From assembly GCA_905233445.1 (NCBI GenBank), contig CAJOEP010000001.1:1-64000 (forward strand): a stretch of 64,000 bases of DNA, written 5' to 3'. The position numbers and the translations under genes were made by a program. Under the pieces are notes generated by a model. The model made no database searches and was not told the DNA's origin. It saw nothing but the letters and a program-made list of their open reading frames with translations. This stretch comes from an uncultured Bacteroidales bacterium. Lineage in GTDB: Bacteria > Bacteroidota > Bacteroidia > Bacteroidales > F082. Positions 36,196 to 45,195 of the stretch are shown in pieces (position 1 is the first letter of the stretch; each line of letters starts with the position of its first letter).

Positions 36196-37206
36196 TTACT
36201 TCTTCTGTGCAATCGCTTGGTTACAAGTAATCGCCACCAACTTATAAACATCGTCGATTGAGCAGCCACGGCTGAGGTCGTTACATGGTTTTGCCAAGCC
36301 TTGGAGCACCGGGCCCACTGCTTCGGCACCTGCGAGACGCTGCACGAGTTTGTAAGCGATGTTACCCACTTCGAGGCATGGGAACACCAATGTGTTTGCT
36401 TTTCCTGCCACTGGGCTGCCTGGAGCCTTGCTTGAACCGACTGATGGCACGATGGCGGCGTCAGCCTGAAGCTCACCGTCGAGGACGAGGTCAGGACGGC
36501 GTTCCTGAGCGATGCGTGTAGCCTCGATGACTTTGTCGACGACTTCGTGTTTTGCTGAGCCTTTTGTTGAGAAGCTCAAGATAGCTGTCACAGGGTCGAT
36601 CTTGGCGATAGCCTTGGCTGTGTCTGCTGTGCAGATTGCGATTTCTGCAAGCTGTTCTGCTGTCGGCATTGGTGTGACAGCGCAGTCGGCGAACACCATT
36701 CTTCCGTTGGTGCCGTAAGGGCATCCTTCTGGCAGGAACATCGTGAAAGCGCCTGAAACACATGTCACGCCTGGCACGGTCTTGATGATCTGCAAGGCCG
36801 GACGGAGCATGTCGCCTGTGGTTGAGCGTGCGCCGCTGACGAGACCGTCGGCTTCACCTGCCTTCACCATCAAGATGCCGAGGTACATGAAGTTTCCGGC
36901 GAGGTCGTATGCCTGCTCTGGTGTCATGCCTTTTGCCTTACGGAGCTCGAAAAGCAAATCGGCGTATTTCTGGCGGTCAGGGTTGGTCTGCGGGTCAATG
37001 ACGCGTGCCTTGCCGATGTTTTTAAGGCCGAATTCAGCCACCATGTCGGCGATTTTCTGTGCCGGTCCAATCAAAATGACATCAGCGATGCCGTCAGCAA
37101 CGATACGGTCGGCTGCCTTCAATGTTCTTGGTTCGTCTCCCTCAGGGAGCACAATGCGCTGTTTGTTTGCCTGCGCGTTGGCAATGATTTCTTCAATAAG
37201 TCCCAT
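36196..37206 (-). CDS. pta: Phosphate acetyltransferase
   Basis: 336 residues, the short form without an N-terminal DRTGG domain. Landmarks: IVLPEGDEPRTLKAADR, GLVSGARSTTGDMLRP, ILSFSTKGSAKHE, NTLVFPCLEVGNIAYKL and GPVLQGLAKPCNDLSRG. It makes acetyl phosphate from acetyl-CoA. Together with ackA it gives substrate-level ATP in acetate fermentation. The -7 box TATTTTTG is at 37,252-37,259 on the minus strand, back to back with the DUF4271 promoter. Confidence 0.96.
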   Translation of the reverse strand: MGLIEEIIANAQANKQRIVLPEGDEPRTLKAADRIVADGIADVILIGPAQKIADMVAEFGLKNIGKARVIDPQTNPDRQKYADLLFELRKAKGMTPEQAYDLAGNFMYLGILMVKAGEADGLVSGARSTTGDMLRPALQIIKTVPGVTCVSGAFTMFLPEGCPYGTNGRMVFADCAVTPMPTAEQLAEIAICTADTAKAIAKIDPVTAILSFSTKGSAKHEVVDKVIEATRIAQERRPDLVLDGELQADAAIVPSVGSSKAPGSPVAGKANTLVFPCLEVGNIAYKLVQRLAGAEAVGPVLQGLAKPCNDLSRGCSIDDVYKLVAITCNQAIAQKK

Positions 37207-37292
37207 CGTTCAATTATTTATAGATTTTAAATATTTCCAAAAAATATTCTGCAAAAATACAATTTATATCTTAAAAATCCAAATTTTTTAAA

Positions 37293-37300
37293 TATTTTTG
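37293..37300 (+). promoter_or_regulatory. -7 box of the DUF4271-hemD-rnpA operon
   Basis: TATTTTTG, 25 bp before the ATG at 37,326. An alternative ATG at 37,316 stops after a few codons. Confidence 0.45.
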
Positions 37301-37325
37301 CAGAATAAAAATTTTATGAGATTCG

Positions 37326-38063
37326 ATGAGCGAAGTTGATGTTTTTCAGTTGGTTACAGAAAACGTCGCCACGACGGTGGAACCCACTCTCCGCATCGTG
37401 ACGTATATTTCGCCATATTGGAATTTCTTGGTCATTATCCTCGCAATGCTGGTGATGGCGCTGAACAAACAGTTGTTCGCCAGCCGTTTCCGCATGATGC
37501 TGACGGTTCTGACGCACTCGAGTGACAACGAGAGGATGTCACGCGAATGGAATCCGATAATGAGCGTCAACGGACTGACGGTGTTCGTCTCCTACATCGC
37601 ACTGATGGCTCTAATAGTACAGAAAATAGTGCTTGTTTTCTCGGGAAACACTATACTTTACAACAGTTTTAGCTTCTATCTCGACATATGCGCGTTCATA
37701 GCCTTGCTTTGCATACTGCAATATATTGTGATATCGCTATACGGCTGGCTGTTCGGCATCGAGACCGCCACTACACATGAAGAGGTGATGCACCTTTCGA
37801 CAATGTCGATTCTCAACATCGTGCTGAGCGTCATCGGACTTATAGTAATTTTTTATCCGACAAAATTTATTTTAATAATAACAATATGTATAATATTGAT
37901 AATCAATGGAATCAGGTTAGTTAGAACATTTTTTGACTTCCAAATTTCATCAAAGATGAATTTATTAAATAATTTTTTGTATTTTTGCACCCTCGAAATT
38001 ATACCACTTTCGGTCGCTATCACGATGCTGTGCCGGTTGATTGTAACTAATTGTGTATTATAG
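37326..38063 (+). CDS. DUF4271 domain membrane protein
   Basis: 245 residues with about six hydrophobic segments (for example YWNFLVIILAMLVMAL, LTVFVSYIALMALIVQ, ICAFIALLCILQYIVI). The family is an inner-membrane protein found next to hemD in Bacteroidetes; no function is established. It is followed 26 bp later by the uroporphyrinogen-III synthase gene, so the order fits that recurring arrangement. Confidence 0.8.
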   Translation: MSEVDVFQLVTENVATTVEPTLRIVTYISPYWNFLVIILAMLVMALNKQLFASRFRMMLTVLTHSSDNERMSREWNPIMSVNGLTVFVSYIALMALIVQKIVLVFSGNTILYNSFSFYLDICAFIALLCILQYIVISLYGWLFGIETATTHEEVMHLSTMSILNIVLSVIGLIVIFYPTKFILIITICIILIINGIRLVRTFFDFQISSKMNLLNNFLYFCTLEIIPLSVAITMLCRLIVTNCVL

Positions 38064-38089
38064 ATTTATATAAATTGTGTTGTTGAAAA

Positions 38090-38854
38090 ATGAAGATTAA
38101 AAACATACTAGTTTCACAGCCAAAACCTGTTGATATTTCAAAAACTCATTTTGATAGTATCATTAAAAAGTATAATGTTAAGATTGATTTTGAGAAATTT
38201 ATTAAGATTGAGGGCGTAGAAGCCAGTGAGTTGAGACAAGACCATGTGAAACTTACCGATTACACAGCCATCATCCTTACAAGCCGCAACGCAGTAGATC
38301 ATTTTTTCCGCATCGCCAAGGAGATGCGCTATACTGTGCCGGACGACCTTAAATATTTCTGTGTAAACGAGTCAACAGCTTTATATCTTCAGCATTACAT
38401 CCAGTTCCGCAAACGTAAGATTTTCTTCGGAAATCAGACATTTGCCGACTTGGTCGAGATAATGAAAAAACATCGCGAAGAGACATATTTCCTGCCGACT
38501 TCCAACATCGTGACCAGCGAGGACTACGTCGGAATGATGACCGAGGCGAAGCTCAACTTCAAGAAATCGATGCTGTTCCGCACTGTGCCTTCCGACCTGA
38601 AAGATCTCGATATCTCAAAATACGACATGCTGGTGTTCTTCAGCCCTGCCGGTATCGACTCGCTGAAGATCAATTTCCCTGATTTCGTGCAAGGCGAGGT
38701 TGCCATCGGAGCACTGGGCGCCGCCACAGCAAAGGCTGTCACCGATGCCGGCTTCACACTCAGCCTCAACGCACCTACAAAGACCGCGCCGTCAATCACG
38801 ATGGCAATTGAGGAATATCTTGAGGCTGAAATTAAAAAATCTAAGAAAAAATAA
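38090..38854 (+). CDS. hemD: Uroporphyrinogen-III synthase family protein
   Basis: 254 residues. The N-terminal half gives ILVSQPKPVDISKTHF and AIILTSRNAVDHFFRIA; the second half gives TYFLPTSNIVTSED, MLVFFSPAGIDSLKINF and IGALGAATAKAVTDAG. These are the HemD Rossmann-like pairs. The enzyme closes hydroxymethylbilane into uroporphyrinogen III. The family has low sequence identity, so the role in haem or corrinoid synthesis is inferred. Its stop is directly followed by the rnpA TTG start. Confidence 0.85.
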   Translation: MKIKNILVSQPKPVDISKTHFDSIIKKYNVKIDFEKFIKIEGVEASELRQDHVKLTDYTAIILTSRNAVDHFFRIAKEMRYTVPDDLKYFCVNESTALYLQHYIQFRKRKIFFGNQTFADLVEIMKKHREETYFLPTSNIVTSEDYVGMMTEAKLNFKKSMLFRTVPSDLKDLDISKYDMLVFFSPAGIDSLKINFPDFVQGEVAIGALGAATAKAVTDAGFTLSLNAPTKTAPSITMAIEEYLEAEIKKSKKK

Positions 38855-39244
38855 TTGGAACCCAAGGAAGGACTACCGAAATCGCAGCGCATATATCTTA
38901 AAAAAGCTGTCCAGACTTTATTTGAAGAAGGAAAAGGATTCTCATTGTATCCTTTTCGTGTTGTTGTACATTTTTATGACGCTGAGAATCAAGAAGTTGC
39001 GATTCCAAGAATCCTTGTGTCAGTCTCAAAAAAAAGATTTCATCACGCCGTGAAACGCAACCGTGTAAAACGCCTCATCCGCGAAAGCTGGCGCAAAAAC
39101 AAGGCCGAGCTGATGAAATTATGCATGCAGAACAACAAAACGCTCGACGTGGCGTTTGTATATAATGCAACGGTCATTCTGAAATACGATGAAATTGAGG
39201 AGAAAATGAAAAAGGTTGTCGAACGTTTAGCAGAGAAATTATGA
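38855..39244 (+). CDS. rnpA: Ribonuclease P protein component
   Basis: 129 residues beginning with TTG directly after the hemD TAA. Conserved block [20 protein letters not shown] (the RNR motif) and [20 protein letters not shown] match RnpA. It assists the RNase P RNA in tRNA 5' maturation. It overlaps yidD by 4 bp (ATGA), the usual rnpA-yidD coupling. The RNA subunit is not in the window. Confidence 0.93.
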   Translation: MEPKEGLPKSQRIYLKKAVQTLFEEGKGFSLYPFRVVVHFYDAENQEVAIPRILVSVSKKRFHHAVKRNRVKRLIRESWRKNKAELMKLCMQNNKTLDVAFVYNATVILKYDEIEEKMKKVVERLAEKL

Positions 39245-39483
39245 AAAAAATCATCAGATTTATAATAAAACTGCCGGCAAACATCCTTATTCTGCTGATA
39301 AAGATATATCAGTACACGCTTTCGCCTTTCATCGGACGCAACTGCCGCTACACCCCGACATGCTCAAACTACGGCATTGAGGCGATACGCAAATACGGCG
39401 CCATCAAGGGAGGCTGGCTGACAATAAAAAGGGTGGCCTCGTGCAACCCATGGGGAGGCTCGGGTTATGACCCGGTACCATAA
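39241..39483 (+). CDS. yidD: Membrane protein insertion efficiency factor YidD
   Basis: 80 residues with the YidD pattern: [53 protein letters not shown]. It helps inner-membrane protein insertion by YidC. It overlaps rnpA by 4 bp. Length and motifs are complete. Confidence 0.95.
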   Translation: MKKIIRFIIKLPANILILLIKIYQYTLSPFIGRNCRYTPTCSNYGIEAIRKYGAIKGGWLTIKRVASCNPWGGSGYDPVP

Positions 39484-39485
39484 CA

Positions 39486-39612
39486 GTTTGGAGTTTGAAG
39501 TGTGGAGTTTGGAGTTAGTCAGTTGAGGTAGATAGATGTAGAGACGGATGAAAATCCGTCTAAAAACCCCGAAGGGGTAACAGCAATCAGCGGCGGACAA
39601 CGCCCGACGGAA
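39486..39612. repeat. Mosaic of short hairpin repeats
   Basis: Three kinds of repeat fill the gap: GGAGTTTGAAGTGTGGAGTT (39,490-39,515), a GTAGAGACGGAT-GAAA-ATCCGTCT hairpin (39,538-39,561, family C), and ACCCCGAAGGGGT (39,566-39,578). The family C hairpin could act as a terminator for the rnpA-yidD operon; no clear T-run follows. Confidence 0.6.
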
Positions 39613-39623
39613 AATGGGAAAAT

Positions 39624-41285
39624 ATGAGAAATATGAAATATTTGAAATTATTTTTGATTTTGTTGATTTTCACCGTCACGACAGCGGTGGGTCAGACACA
39701 GAAGAACAACTTCGAGATTTCGAAGAGCATAGATATATACAATAATGTGTTGCGGCAACTCAACATGTATTACGTCGACGAGATCAACCCCGCCGAGCTC
39801 AACGAGAGTGCCATCAACGCCATGCTCGACGGCCTCGATCCTTACACCGTGTTTATCCCCGAGTCACAAATAGAAGACGTGCGACTGATGACAACAGGCG
39901 AATACGGCGGAATAGGTGCCATCATTCAATATTCCGATGGGAAAACGATGATTTCAGAGCCTTACGAAAACTTCCCGGCAGCAAAAGCAGGTCTTATCCC
40001 GGGCGATATATTCTTGGAAGTCAATGGTATAGACGTGTTAGGTAAAAATACCAGCGAGGTTAGCGAGCTTTTGAAAGGTACCCCTGGCACCACAGTGAAA
40101 CTCAAAATGCAACGTGAAGGCGAGAAAGAGCCTATCGTGAAGGAACTGAAACGTGAGAAGATAAAAATCGACAACATACCTTATTATACAGTGTTCGACA
40201 ATGGCATAGGCTATGCCATTTTGACTCAGTTTACCAAGGACTGCGCCAAAGAACTGAAGGATGTCATCGTTGAAATGAAGAAAAAACACGAACTCAAAGG
40301 CTTCATCCTCGACCTGCGCGGCAACGGCGGCGGACTGCTCAACGAGGCTGTCGATATAGTGAATATGTTTGTGCCGAAAAACAAACTCGTTGTGTATCAA
40401 AAAGGTAAAGTCGCAGAACATAACTATAACCACTATACACAGCACGAGCCTATCGACCTCGACATACCGCTCGTGGTTTTGGTGAACGAAGGCAGCGCAT
40501 CGGCATCGGAAATAGTATCCGGCTCGATTCAGGACTTCGACAGAGGTGTCATCGTGGGACAGCGTACATTCGGTAAGGGATTGGTACAGAATATCTTACC
40601 TATGAGCTACAACACCCAAATCAAGGTGACGGTGGCACATTACTATCTGCCGAGCAACCGTTGCATCCAGGAAATCGATTATTCAAAGAAAAACAAGAAA
40701 ACTGCCGACACTTTGGCAAAAGCCGACACGTTGGGCAAGGCATTCCATACCGCCAACGGACGCGTCGTATATGAAGGACACGGCATCCTCCCCGACGTGA
40801 AGATTGAACCGACTATGGCCTCGACAATAACAACCTATCTTTATGCCAAGAATCTGTTCTTCAAGTTCGCAAATAAATTCTACAGAGAGCATAAATCGAT
40901 AAAGTCGGCAAAGGAATTCAAAATAACCGATGAAATCTACGCTGATTTTATGCAATTTGTTAAGGATGAAGGCTTTACCTTTACATCGCAGAGCGAGACA
41001 GGGATAAAAGAACTCGAAAAGACAGCAAAACAGGAAGGCTATCTCGATGAAATACAACCTATTCTGAATCAGGCTCTTGCGAGAATTGAGGAAGAGAAAG
41101 CCAATGACCTAGTCAACAACCGCAAAGAGATTGAGGAACTGCTCAAAATTGAGATTGTGAGCCGTTATTACTATCAGAAAGGCAAGATTATAGCCACTTT
41201 GGAGGATGACACAGAGCTGTCAAAGGCGTTTGAAGTCATTCTGAATCAAGAGGAATATAAAAACATTTTAAAAGGCACTAAATAA
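39624..41285 (+). CDS. S41-family carboxy-terminal processing peptidase
   Basis: 553 residues. Signal peptide ends near TTAVGQ (residue 24). The PDZ domain is at about 87-165 (TGEYGGIGAIIQ, AKAGLIPGDIFLEVNGID). The protease core has RGNGGGLLNEAVD, GSASASEIVSG (catalytic Ser in the 290-296 motif) and GQRTFGKGLVQ (Lys318). It is a periplasmic Ser-Lys protease related to CtpA/Prc. The C-terminal 200 residues are helical and unrecognised. It is preceded by hairpin repeats and followed 5 bp later by cdd. Confidence 0.92.
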   Translation: MRNMKYLKLFLILLIFTVTTAVGQTQKNNFEISKSIDIYNNVLRQLNMYYVDEINPAELNESAINAMLDGLDPYTVFIPESQIEDVRLMTTGEYGGIGAIIQYSDGKTMISEPYENFPAAKAGLIPGDIFLEVNGIDVLGKNTSEVSELLKGTPGTTVKLKMQREGEKEPIVKELKREKIKIDNIPYYTVFDNGIGYAILTQFTKDCAKELKDVIVEMKKKHELKGFILDLRGNGGGLLNEAVDIVNMFVPKNKLVVYQKGKVAEHNYNHYTQHEPIDLDIPLVVLVNEGSASASEIVSGSIQDFDRGVIVGQRTFGKGLVQNILPMSYNTQIKVTVAHYYLPSNRCIQEIDYSKKNKKTADTLAKADTLGKAFHTANGRVVYEGHGILPDVKIEPTMASTITTYLYAKNLFFKFANKFYREHKSIKSAKEFKITDEIYADFMQFVKDEGFTFTSQSETGIKELEKTAKQEGYLDEIQPILNQALARIEEEKANDLVNNRKEIEELLKIEIVSRYYYQKGKIIATLEDDTELSKAFEVILNQEEYKNILKGTK

Positions 41286-41290
41286 TTGAC

Positions 41291-41794
41291 ATGAAAAAGC
41301 ATAAACTTACACTCTCTTTACTTGAATTCAACTCCATTGACGAGCTGAACGACGACGATCGCACCCTTTTATTGAAAGCCAAAGAGGCAGCGCAGAACGC
41401 CTACGCACCGTATTCCAAGTTCAAAGTAGGAGCGGCGGTGCGTCTCGCTAACGGAATGATTATCATTGGGAATAACCAGGAAAACGCGGTTTATCCAGTA
41501 GGACTCTGCGCTGAAAGAGTAGCGTTGTTCAGTGCCCAGGCGCAGTATCCAGACCAGCCAGTCGTGGCGCTTGCAGTGACCGCTATAGGCAGTGATAACA
41601 AGGTTTCCCAGCCTGTGCCGCCGTGTGGCAGCTGCCGTCAGGCGATGGTAGAGGCCGAGAGCCGACATAAAAAGCCGTTGCGCGTCATCATGCAAGGTGA
41701 GGAAGGCCCAATTATCATTTCTGAAAAAATGGATAACCTCATGCCGTTGACCTTCGCTGAAGATTTTCTGTCGAGATATACGGATTTTGAATAA
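41291..41794 (+). CDS. cdd: Cytidine deaminase
   Basis: 167 residues. Catalytic motif GLCAERVALF (C73, proton-shuttling E75) and PPCGSCRQAMVE (C112, C115) bind zinc. It converts cytidine and deoxycytidine to the uracil nucleosides in salvage. N-terminus KLTLSLLEF plus AYAPYSKFKVGAAV are typical. It stops 1 bp before the convergent gene. Confidence 0.95.
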   Translation: MKKHKLTLSLLEFNSIDELNDDDRTLLLKAKEAAQNAYAPYSKFKVGAAVRLANGMIIIGNNQENAVYPVGLCAERVALFSAQAQYPDQPVVALAVTAIGSDNKVSQPVPPCGSCRQAMVEAESRHKKPLRVIMQGEEGPIIISEKMDNLMPLTFAEDFLSRYTDFE

Positions 41795-41795
41795 A

Positions 41796-42359
41796 CTACT
41801 TGATTTTCATTGATGAGATAATCTCATTCAATTGATCCATTAAATCAGAATTCTCGGCTTGTGCAACAGCGACAACGAGAGTGCCATCTGAGTATGTTAT
41901 AAAACTCTTGCCATATATCGGGAATTCCATAAATTTTGCAGAAAAAATAAACTCATAGCCTGTATTGTCGCCTTTTGTGGCTTTCTTTATGCTTGAGCAT
42001 TCAATATCTGTGTAATTCTCGTTGCTTTCAAGTGTTTCCCTAATGGTCTTTATGCTATTTTTAAGAATATCATCTATAGATTCCTGATCAAGGCCTTTGG
42101 CATCACTTACAGTTGTTATGCTGAAGTTAATGATTGCCAAATACTTGCCTTTGTATTCACAGTTCAAATCATATTCATCGCCTCCATCTTCTTCATCAGT
42201 GATTTTGAACTTGTTTGGATATGAGAATGATATGAAACGGTTTGAATAGGTTTTGGGCGCCGGTCCCCATGACACTAATCCGATAAATACAATGAATGCC
42301 AAAGCGATGGCCAGTAAGGAAAATCCTTTTTTGCCAGCGGTTTTCAGGTTGTTTGCCAT
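41796..42359 (-). CDS. Membrane-anchored protein with PsbP-like domain
   Basis: 187 residues: an N-terminal anchor at about 12-32 (GFSLLAIALAFIVFIGLV) and a soluble domain with RFISFSYPNKFKI, GYEFIFSAKFMEFPIY and SFITYSDGTLVVAVAQA, consistent with the PsbP/DcrB-like fold. The function is unknown; such proteins are often lipoprotein-like accessory factors. Convergent with cdd. Confidence 0.6.
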   Translation of the reverse strand: MANNLKTAGKKGFSLLAIALAFIVFIGLVSWGPAPKTYSNRFISFSYPNKFKITDEEDGGDEYDLNCEYKGKYLAIINFSITTVSDAKGLDQESIDDILKNSIKTIRETLESNENYTDIECSSIKKATKGDNTGYEFIFSAKFMEFPIYGKSFITYSDGTLVVAVAQAENSDLMDQLNEIISSMKIK

Positions 42360-42414
42360 AATTATTAAGTTTTAGATTAATAAATATAATAGTTCAGTGG
42401 CAAAAATAATAGAA

Positions 42415-42804
42415 TTATTTAAATGTAAACAATAAATTCGCTAAGAAATTCCACAGCGTGGCGACACCGATAGCGAAAATCTTGCTTACATAGAAGTTCC
42501 ATTTTAGCTTGTCTGTTAAAAGATATAGTGTTAACGAATTGATTCCCAATCCGATAGCTGAGACAAGCATAAACTTTCCATATTCTGTCGCCACATCGGT
42601 GTTCTCGCTTTGGAATGTCCAAATTCTATTTAATATATAATTTGAAGTGGCGGCGCAGATGAAACCGATGGCGTTGCTCACGTATTTGTTGAGTTTTACC
42701 TTTTCCTTGAAGAGCCAGGTGATACCGAAATCGACGAAAACACCGGAGAAGCCGACGGCTCCGAACTTGAGGAATTTTAATATGAAGAGCTTGTCGATTG
42801 CCAT
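42415..42804 (-). CDS. GtrA-family membrane protein
   Basis: 129 residues with four helices: FLKFGAVGFSGVFVDFGI, AIGFICAATSNYILNRIWTF, MLVSAIGLGINSLTLYLL and KIFAIGVATLWNFLANLL. The RIWTFQ motif and WNFLANLLFTFK ending are GtrA signatures. GtrA-like proteins move or flip lipid-linked sugars. The gene lies 10 bp after the CPBP stop, same strand. Confidence 0.9.
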   Translation of the reverse strand: MAIDKLFILKFLKFGAVGFSGVFVDFGITWLFKEKVKLNKYVSNAIGFICAATSNYILNRIWTFQSENTDVATEYGKFMLVSAIGLGINSLTLYLLTDKLKWNFYVSKIFAIGVATLWNFLANLLFTFK

Positions 42805-42814
42805 TATTAGTTAT

Positions 42815-43669
42815 TCAGTTAATCAGTTGTTCAGTTTTGTTTTTTAAACGATTACAAGCGATAAATATTGCGACTGTTACTATTAAGCTCAAAATTATCA
42901 CTATTGCATTGTCGGTTTGGCCGAAACTTTCTGAGTCGATTTTATAAAATTCAAGAACCGTGATGACGCTGTTGTTCACGAAATGCATCAGTATGCTTGA
43001 CCAGATTGAGCCGGAGAGCCAGAACATGTAACCGAGCAGCAGGCCGTAGATGAAGCGAGGGAAGAACCCGAAGAAATCCATGTGGAAAGCCGAGAAAATG
43101 ATGGCGGTCACGAGGATTCCGATATGTGCGTTTTTGAACAGGCTCACCAGGGCTTTTTGGATGACCGAGCGGAACAACACTTCTTCGCTGACGGCTGCCA
43201 GAAGTCCGAAAATCAGAATTGATAACGCCAGGCTGCTGCCTTCCATGAGCGTGTCGGATGTCGAGCCATACAACTCGTGCATCGCTTTCAGTTTGGCTTC
43301 AAGTGCTGACAGCGCTTCCGGGAAAACGATGTTTTCATTCCATTCGGCGACCCATCCGTTGAACGGCAAGACGGAGTATATCGCCACAACGCCCAGCAGC
43401 GACCATGCCGGGAACTTGTTGAATCCCATATAGTTGAGAGGCTGTTCGTGTACCAGCATCACATAAAGCACCGGTGGCATCAGGAATCCTACGAGTTGGT
43501 TGCAAATCTGTGTGATCTGCAAATTTGTGGCATCCATGATGCTGCCGCCACGCAAACTGCTAATGAAAATGCCAAGCACGCTGCTGAAGAGTAGTCCGAA
43601 TATCAGCAACAGTGCGAAAGACAATAGTTTGGTGCCGAAGTTGGCGTTTTTTATCAGTGGGAATTTCAT
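42815..43669 (-). CDS. CPBP-family intramembrane metalloprotease
   Basis: 284 residues, about eight helices. Motifs: SEEVLFRSVIQKAL (EExxxR), FSAFHMDFFGFFPRF (FxxxH), and LMHFVNNSVITVL (HxxxN) give the glutamate and histidine metal/catalytic set of the Abi/CPBP family. It cleaves prenylated or membrane substrates in known members; the natural substrate here is unknown. It starts next to the family B-type repeat at 43,684-43,764. Confidence 0.9.
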   Translation of the reverse strand: MKFPLIKNANFGTKLLSFALLLIFGLLFSSVLGIFISSLRGGSIMDATNLQITQICNQLVGFLMPPVLYVMLVHEQPLNYMGFNKFPAWSLLGVVAIYSVLPFNGWVAEWNENIVFPEALSALEAKLKAMHELYGSTSDTLMEGSSLALSILIFGLLAAVSEEVLFRSVIQKALVSLFKNAHIGILVTAIIFSAFHMDFFGFFPRFIYGLLLGYMFWLSGSIWSSILMHFVNNSVITVLEFYKIDSESFGQTDNAIVIILSLIVTVAIFIACNRLKNKTEQLIN

Positions 43670-43683
43670 TGTTTATCATCTTT

Positions 43684-43764
43684 TAGCCATTAGCCACTAG
43701 CCGTTAGCCATTAGCTGTTGTCGAAGAACAATTCTAATGGCTAATGGCTAATACCTAACGGCTA
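43684..43764. repeat. Family B-like palindromic repeat (TAGCCATTAGCC)
   Basis: TAGCCATTAGCCACTAGCCG then TTAGCCATTAGC on the left, CTAATGGCTAATGGCTAATA then CCTAACGGCTA on the right, separated by about 18 bp, form a large hairpin. The right arm carries the last codons and stop of malQ. Confidence 0.8.
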
Positions 43765-45194
43765 TATTTTCTTATCATTTTCTTTAACGTCAATGTCAAG
43801 TTTTCATTGTTCAAGAGAGCCTCTACGCTTTGATGCATTCTGTATTTCCAGCGCCATTTCGGGTCGGCGGGTTCGTTGATTTGTTCGTCCCAGGTGTTGT
43901 CCCAGCGGAAGTCGCCGTCCATGGCGATGTAGTCCTGAATCGGGAGGATGACCCATTGTGAGCTCGAGTTCATGTGCTGCTCAACGATTTCCTGGCAGAT
44001 GTACGGCTCGCAGAAATATGGCGGATTGTCGGTGTGATGCAGCATCTCGTGGTAAAATCTCGCTGAGCGTTCACGGTCCTGCTCCCACCATCCGCGAATG
44101 GTCGGCATATCGTGCGTTCCCGTGGTATCGACACTCAGATAAGGGTTTTCGCGCGGGTCGCTGAACGGGTGGCTGCTGTTTTTCGGCATGCGTTGCACCT
44201 CGAGGCTCAAAACGCCTAATTCGCGCATCACGCCGGGGACGCATGGTGCTACCATGCCGAGGTCCTCGCCACAGATTAACAGCGGTCGGTCCGTTTGTAG
44301 AGAGGCACGGCCGTGCCTCTCTACGGTTGGCAAATCAAATATTGTTGACAACCTTTTCCGTCCCTCAATTTCCCATAATCGTGGGTTTTCAGGCGAATAA
44401 TGGCCGTAGCTGGCATCGGGACTGCCTTTCGGGATCTCCCAGATACGGAAAAATCCGAGGATATGGTCGATACGCAGGGCGTCGAAATATTTTTTGAACC
44501 ATCGCACACGGTCTTTCCACCATTGGAAGCCTTCATCCTCCATCGCTGTCCAGTTGTAGGTCGGGAAACCCCAGTTTTGGCCTTGAGGCGCGAAGCCGTC
44601 AGGCGGAGCGCCGGTTTCCATGTCGAGGTTGAAGAGGTGCGGATTCTGCTTCACATCGTCGCTGTCGCGGTTCACCCCGATTGGAAGGTCGCCCTTCAGC
44701 ATAATGCCTCTTTCGTGCAAATAATCAACGGCTTCGGAGAGCTGTTTGTCGCAATGCTGCTGCAAAAACTCGTAAAAGTCTGGTTTTTTTCCGCGTTGTT
44801 GGTCGTAAACCTTACGCAGATACCACATCTTGGCCTTGAAAACCTCCGGATAATCGACAAACTCCTTGGCGTTAAGCTCTTTTTTCAGTTCCAGAAACCG
44901 CTTTTTATCAGCATCATCTTTTAACGCCCCAATCTTTTCTACGTTGAGGTAAATCGGATGTAAAGCTTTGGTAATTATCGACTTATAAGGATATGAATCA
45001 CTCCAGCCGCCGTCGGTGGTGGTGTCGTTTATCGGCAGAATCTGAATCAGTTTCAAACCTGTCGCGACACACCAGTCAGCGAGCTTCTTCAAGTCGAGAA
45101 ACTCGCCGATGCCGCAGCTTTCTTCGCTTCGCAGCGAGAACACCGGTACGGAGACGCCACTGAAATAATTCATATTATAAATCATAAAATCCAT
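43755..45194 (-). CDS. malQ: 4-alpha-glucanotransferase (GH77)
   Basis: About 479 residues from the ATG at 45,194; the frame also allows a GTG inside the repeat at 45,212, or Met at 45,173. GH77 motifs: DALRIDHILGFFR (nucleophile D243), LLICGEDLGM (acid/base E310) and TTGTHDMPTIRGWW (D362). No CBM20 modules and no large DPE2-type insertion, so the protein is a compact GH77. It moves glucan chains between maltodextrins. The residues VERHGRASL (about 291-299) come from a 28-bp palindrome between the nucleophile and acid/base, and the last three codons come from a repeat. Confidence 0.9.
   Translation of the reverse strand: MDFMIYNMNYFSGVSVPVFSLRSEESCGIGEFLDLKKLADWCVATGLKLIQILPINDTTTDGGWSDSYPYKSIITKALHPIYLNVEKIGALKDDADKKRFLELKKELNAKEFVDYPEVFKAKMWYLRKVYDQQRGKKPDFYEFLQQHCDKQLSEAVDYLHERGIMLKGDLPIGVNRDSDDVKQNPHLFNLDMETGAPPDGFAPQGQNWGFPTYNWTAMEDEGFQWWKDRVRWFKKYFDALRIDHILGFFRIWEIPKGSPDASYGHYSPENPRLWEIEGRKRLSTIFDLPTVERHGRASLQTDRPLLICGEDLGMVAPCVPGVMRELGVLSLEVQRMPKNSSHPFSDPRENPYLSVDTTGTHDMPTIRGWWEQDRERSARFYHEMLHHTDNPPYFCEPYICQEIVEQHMNSSSQWVILPIQDYIAMDGDFRWDNTWDEQINEPADPKWRWKYRMHQSVEALLNNENLTLTLKKMIRKYSR
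44297..44324. repeat. Perfect 28-bp palindrome inside malQ (family C)
   Basis: GTAGAGAGGCACGG followed by its exact reverse complement CCGTGCCTCTCTAC. On the coding strand it reads in frame as residues about 291-299 (VERHGRASL). It resembles the GTAGAGACG hairpins between genes. Confidence 0.85.
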
Positions 45195-45195
45195 T

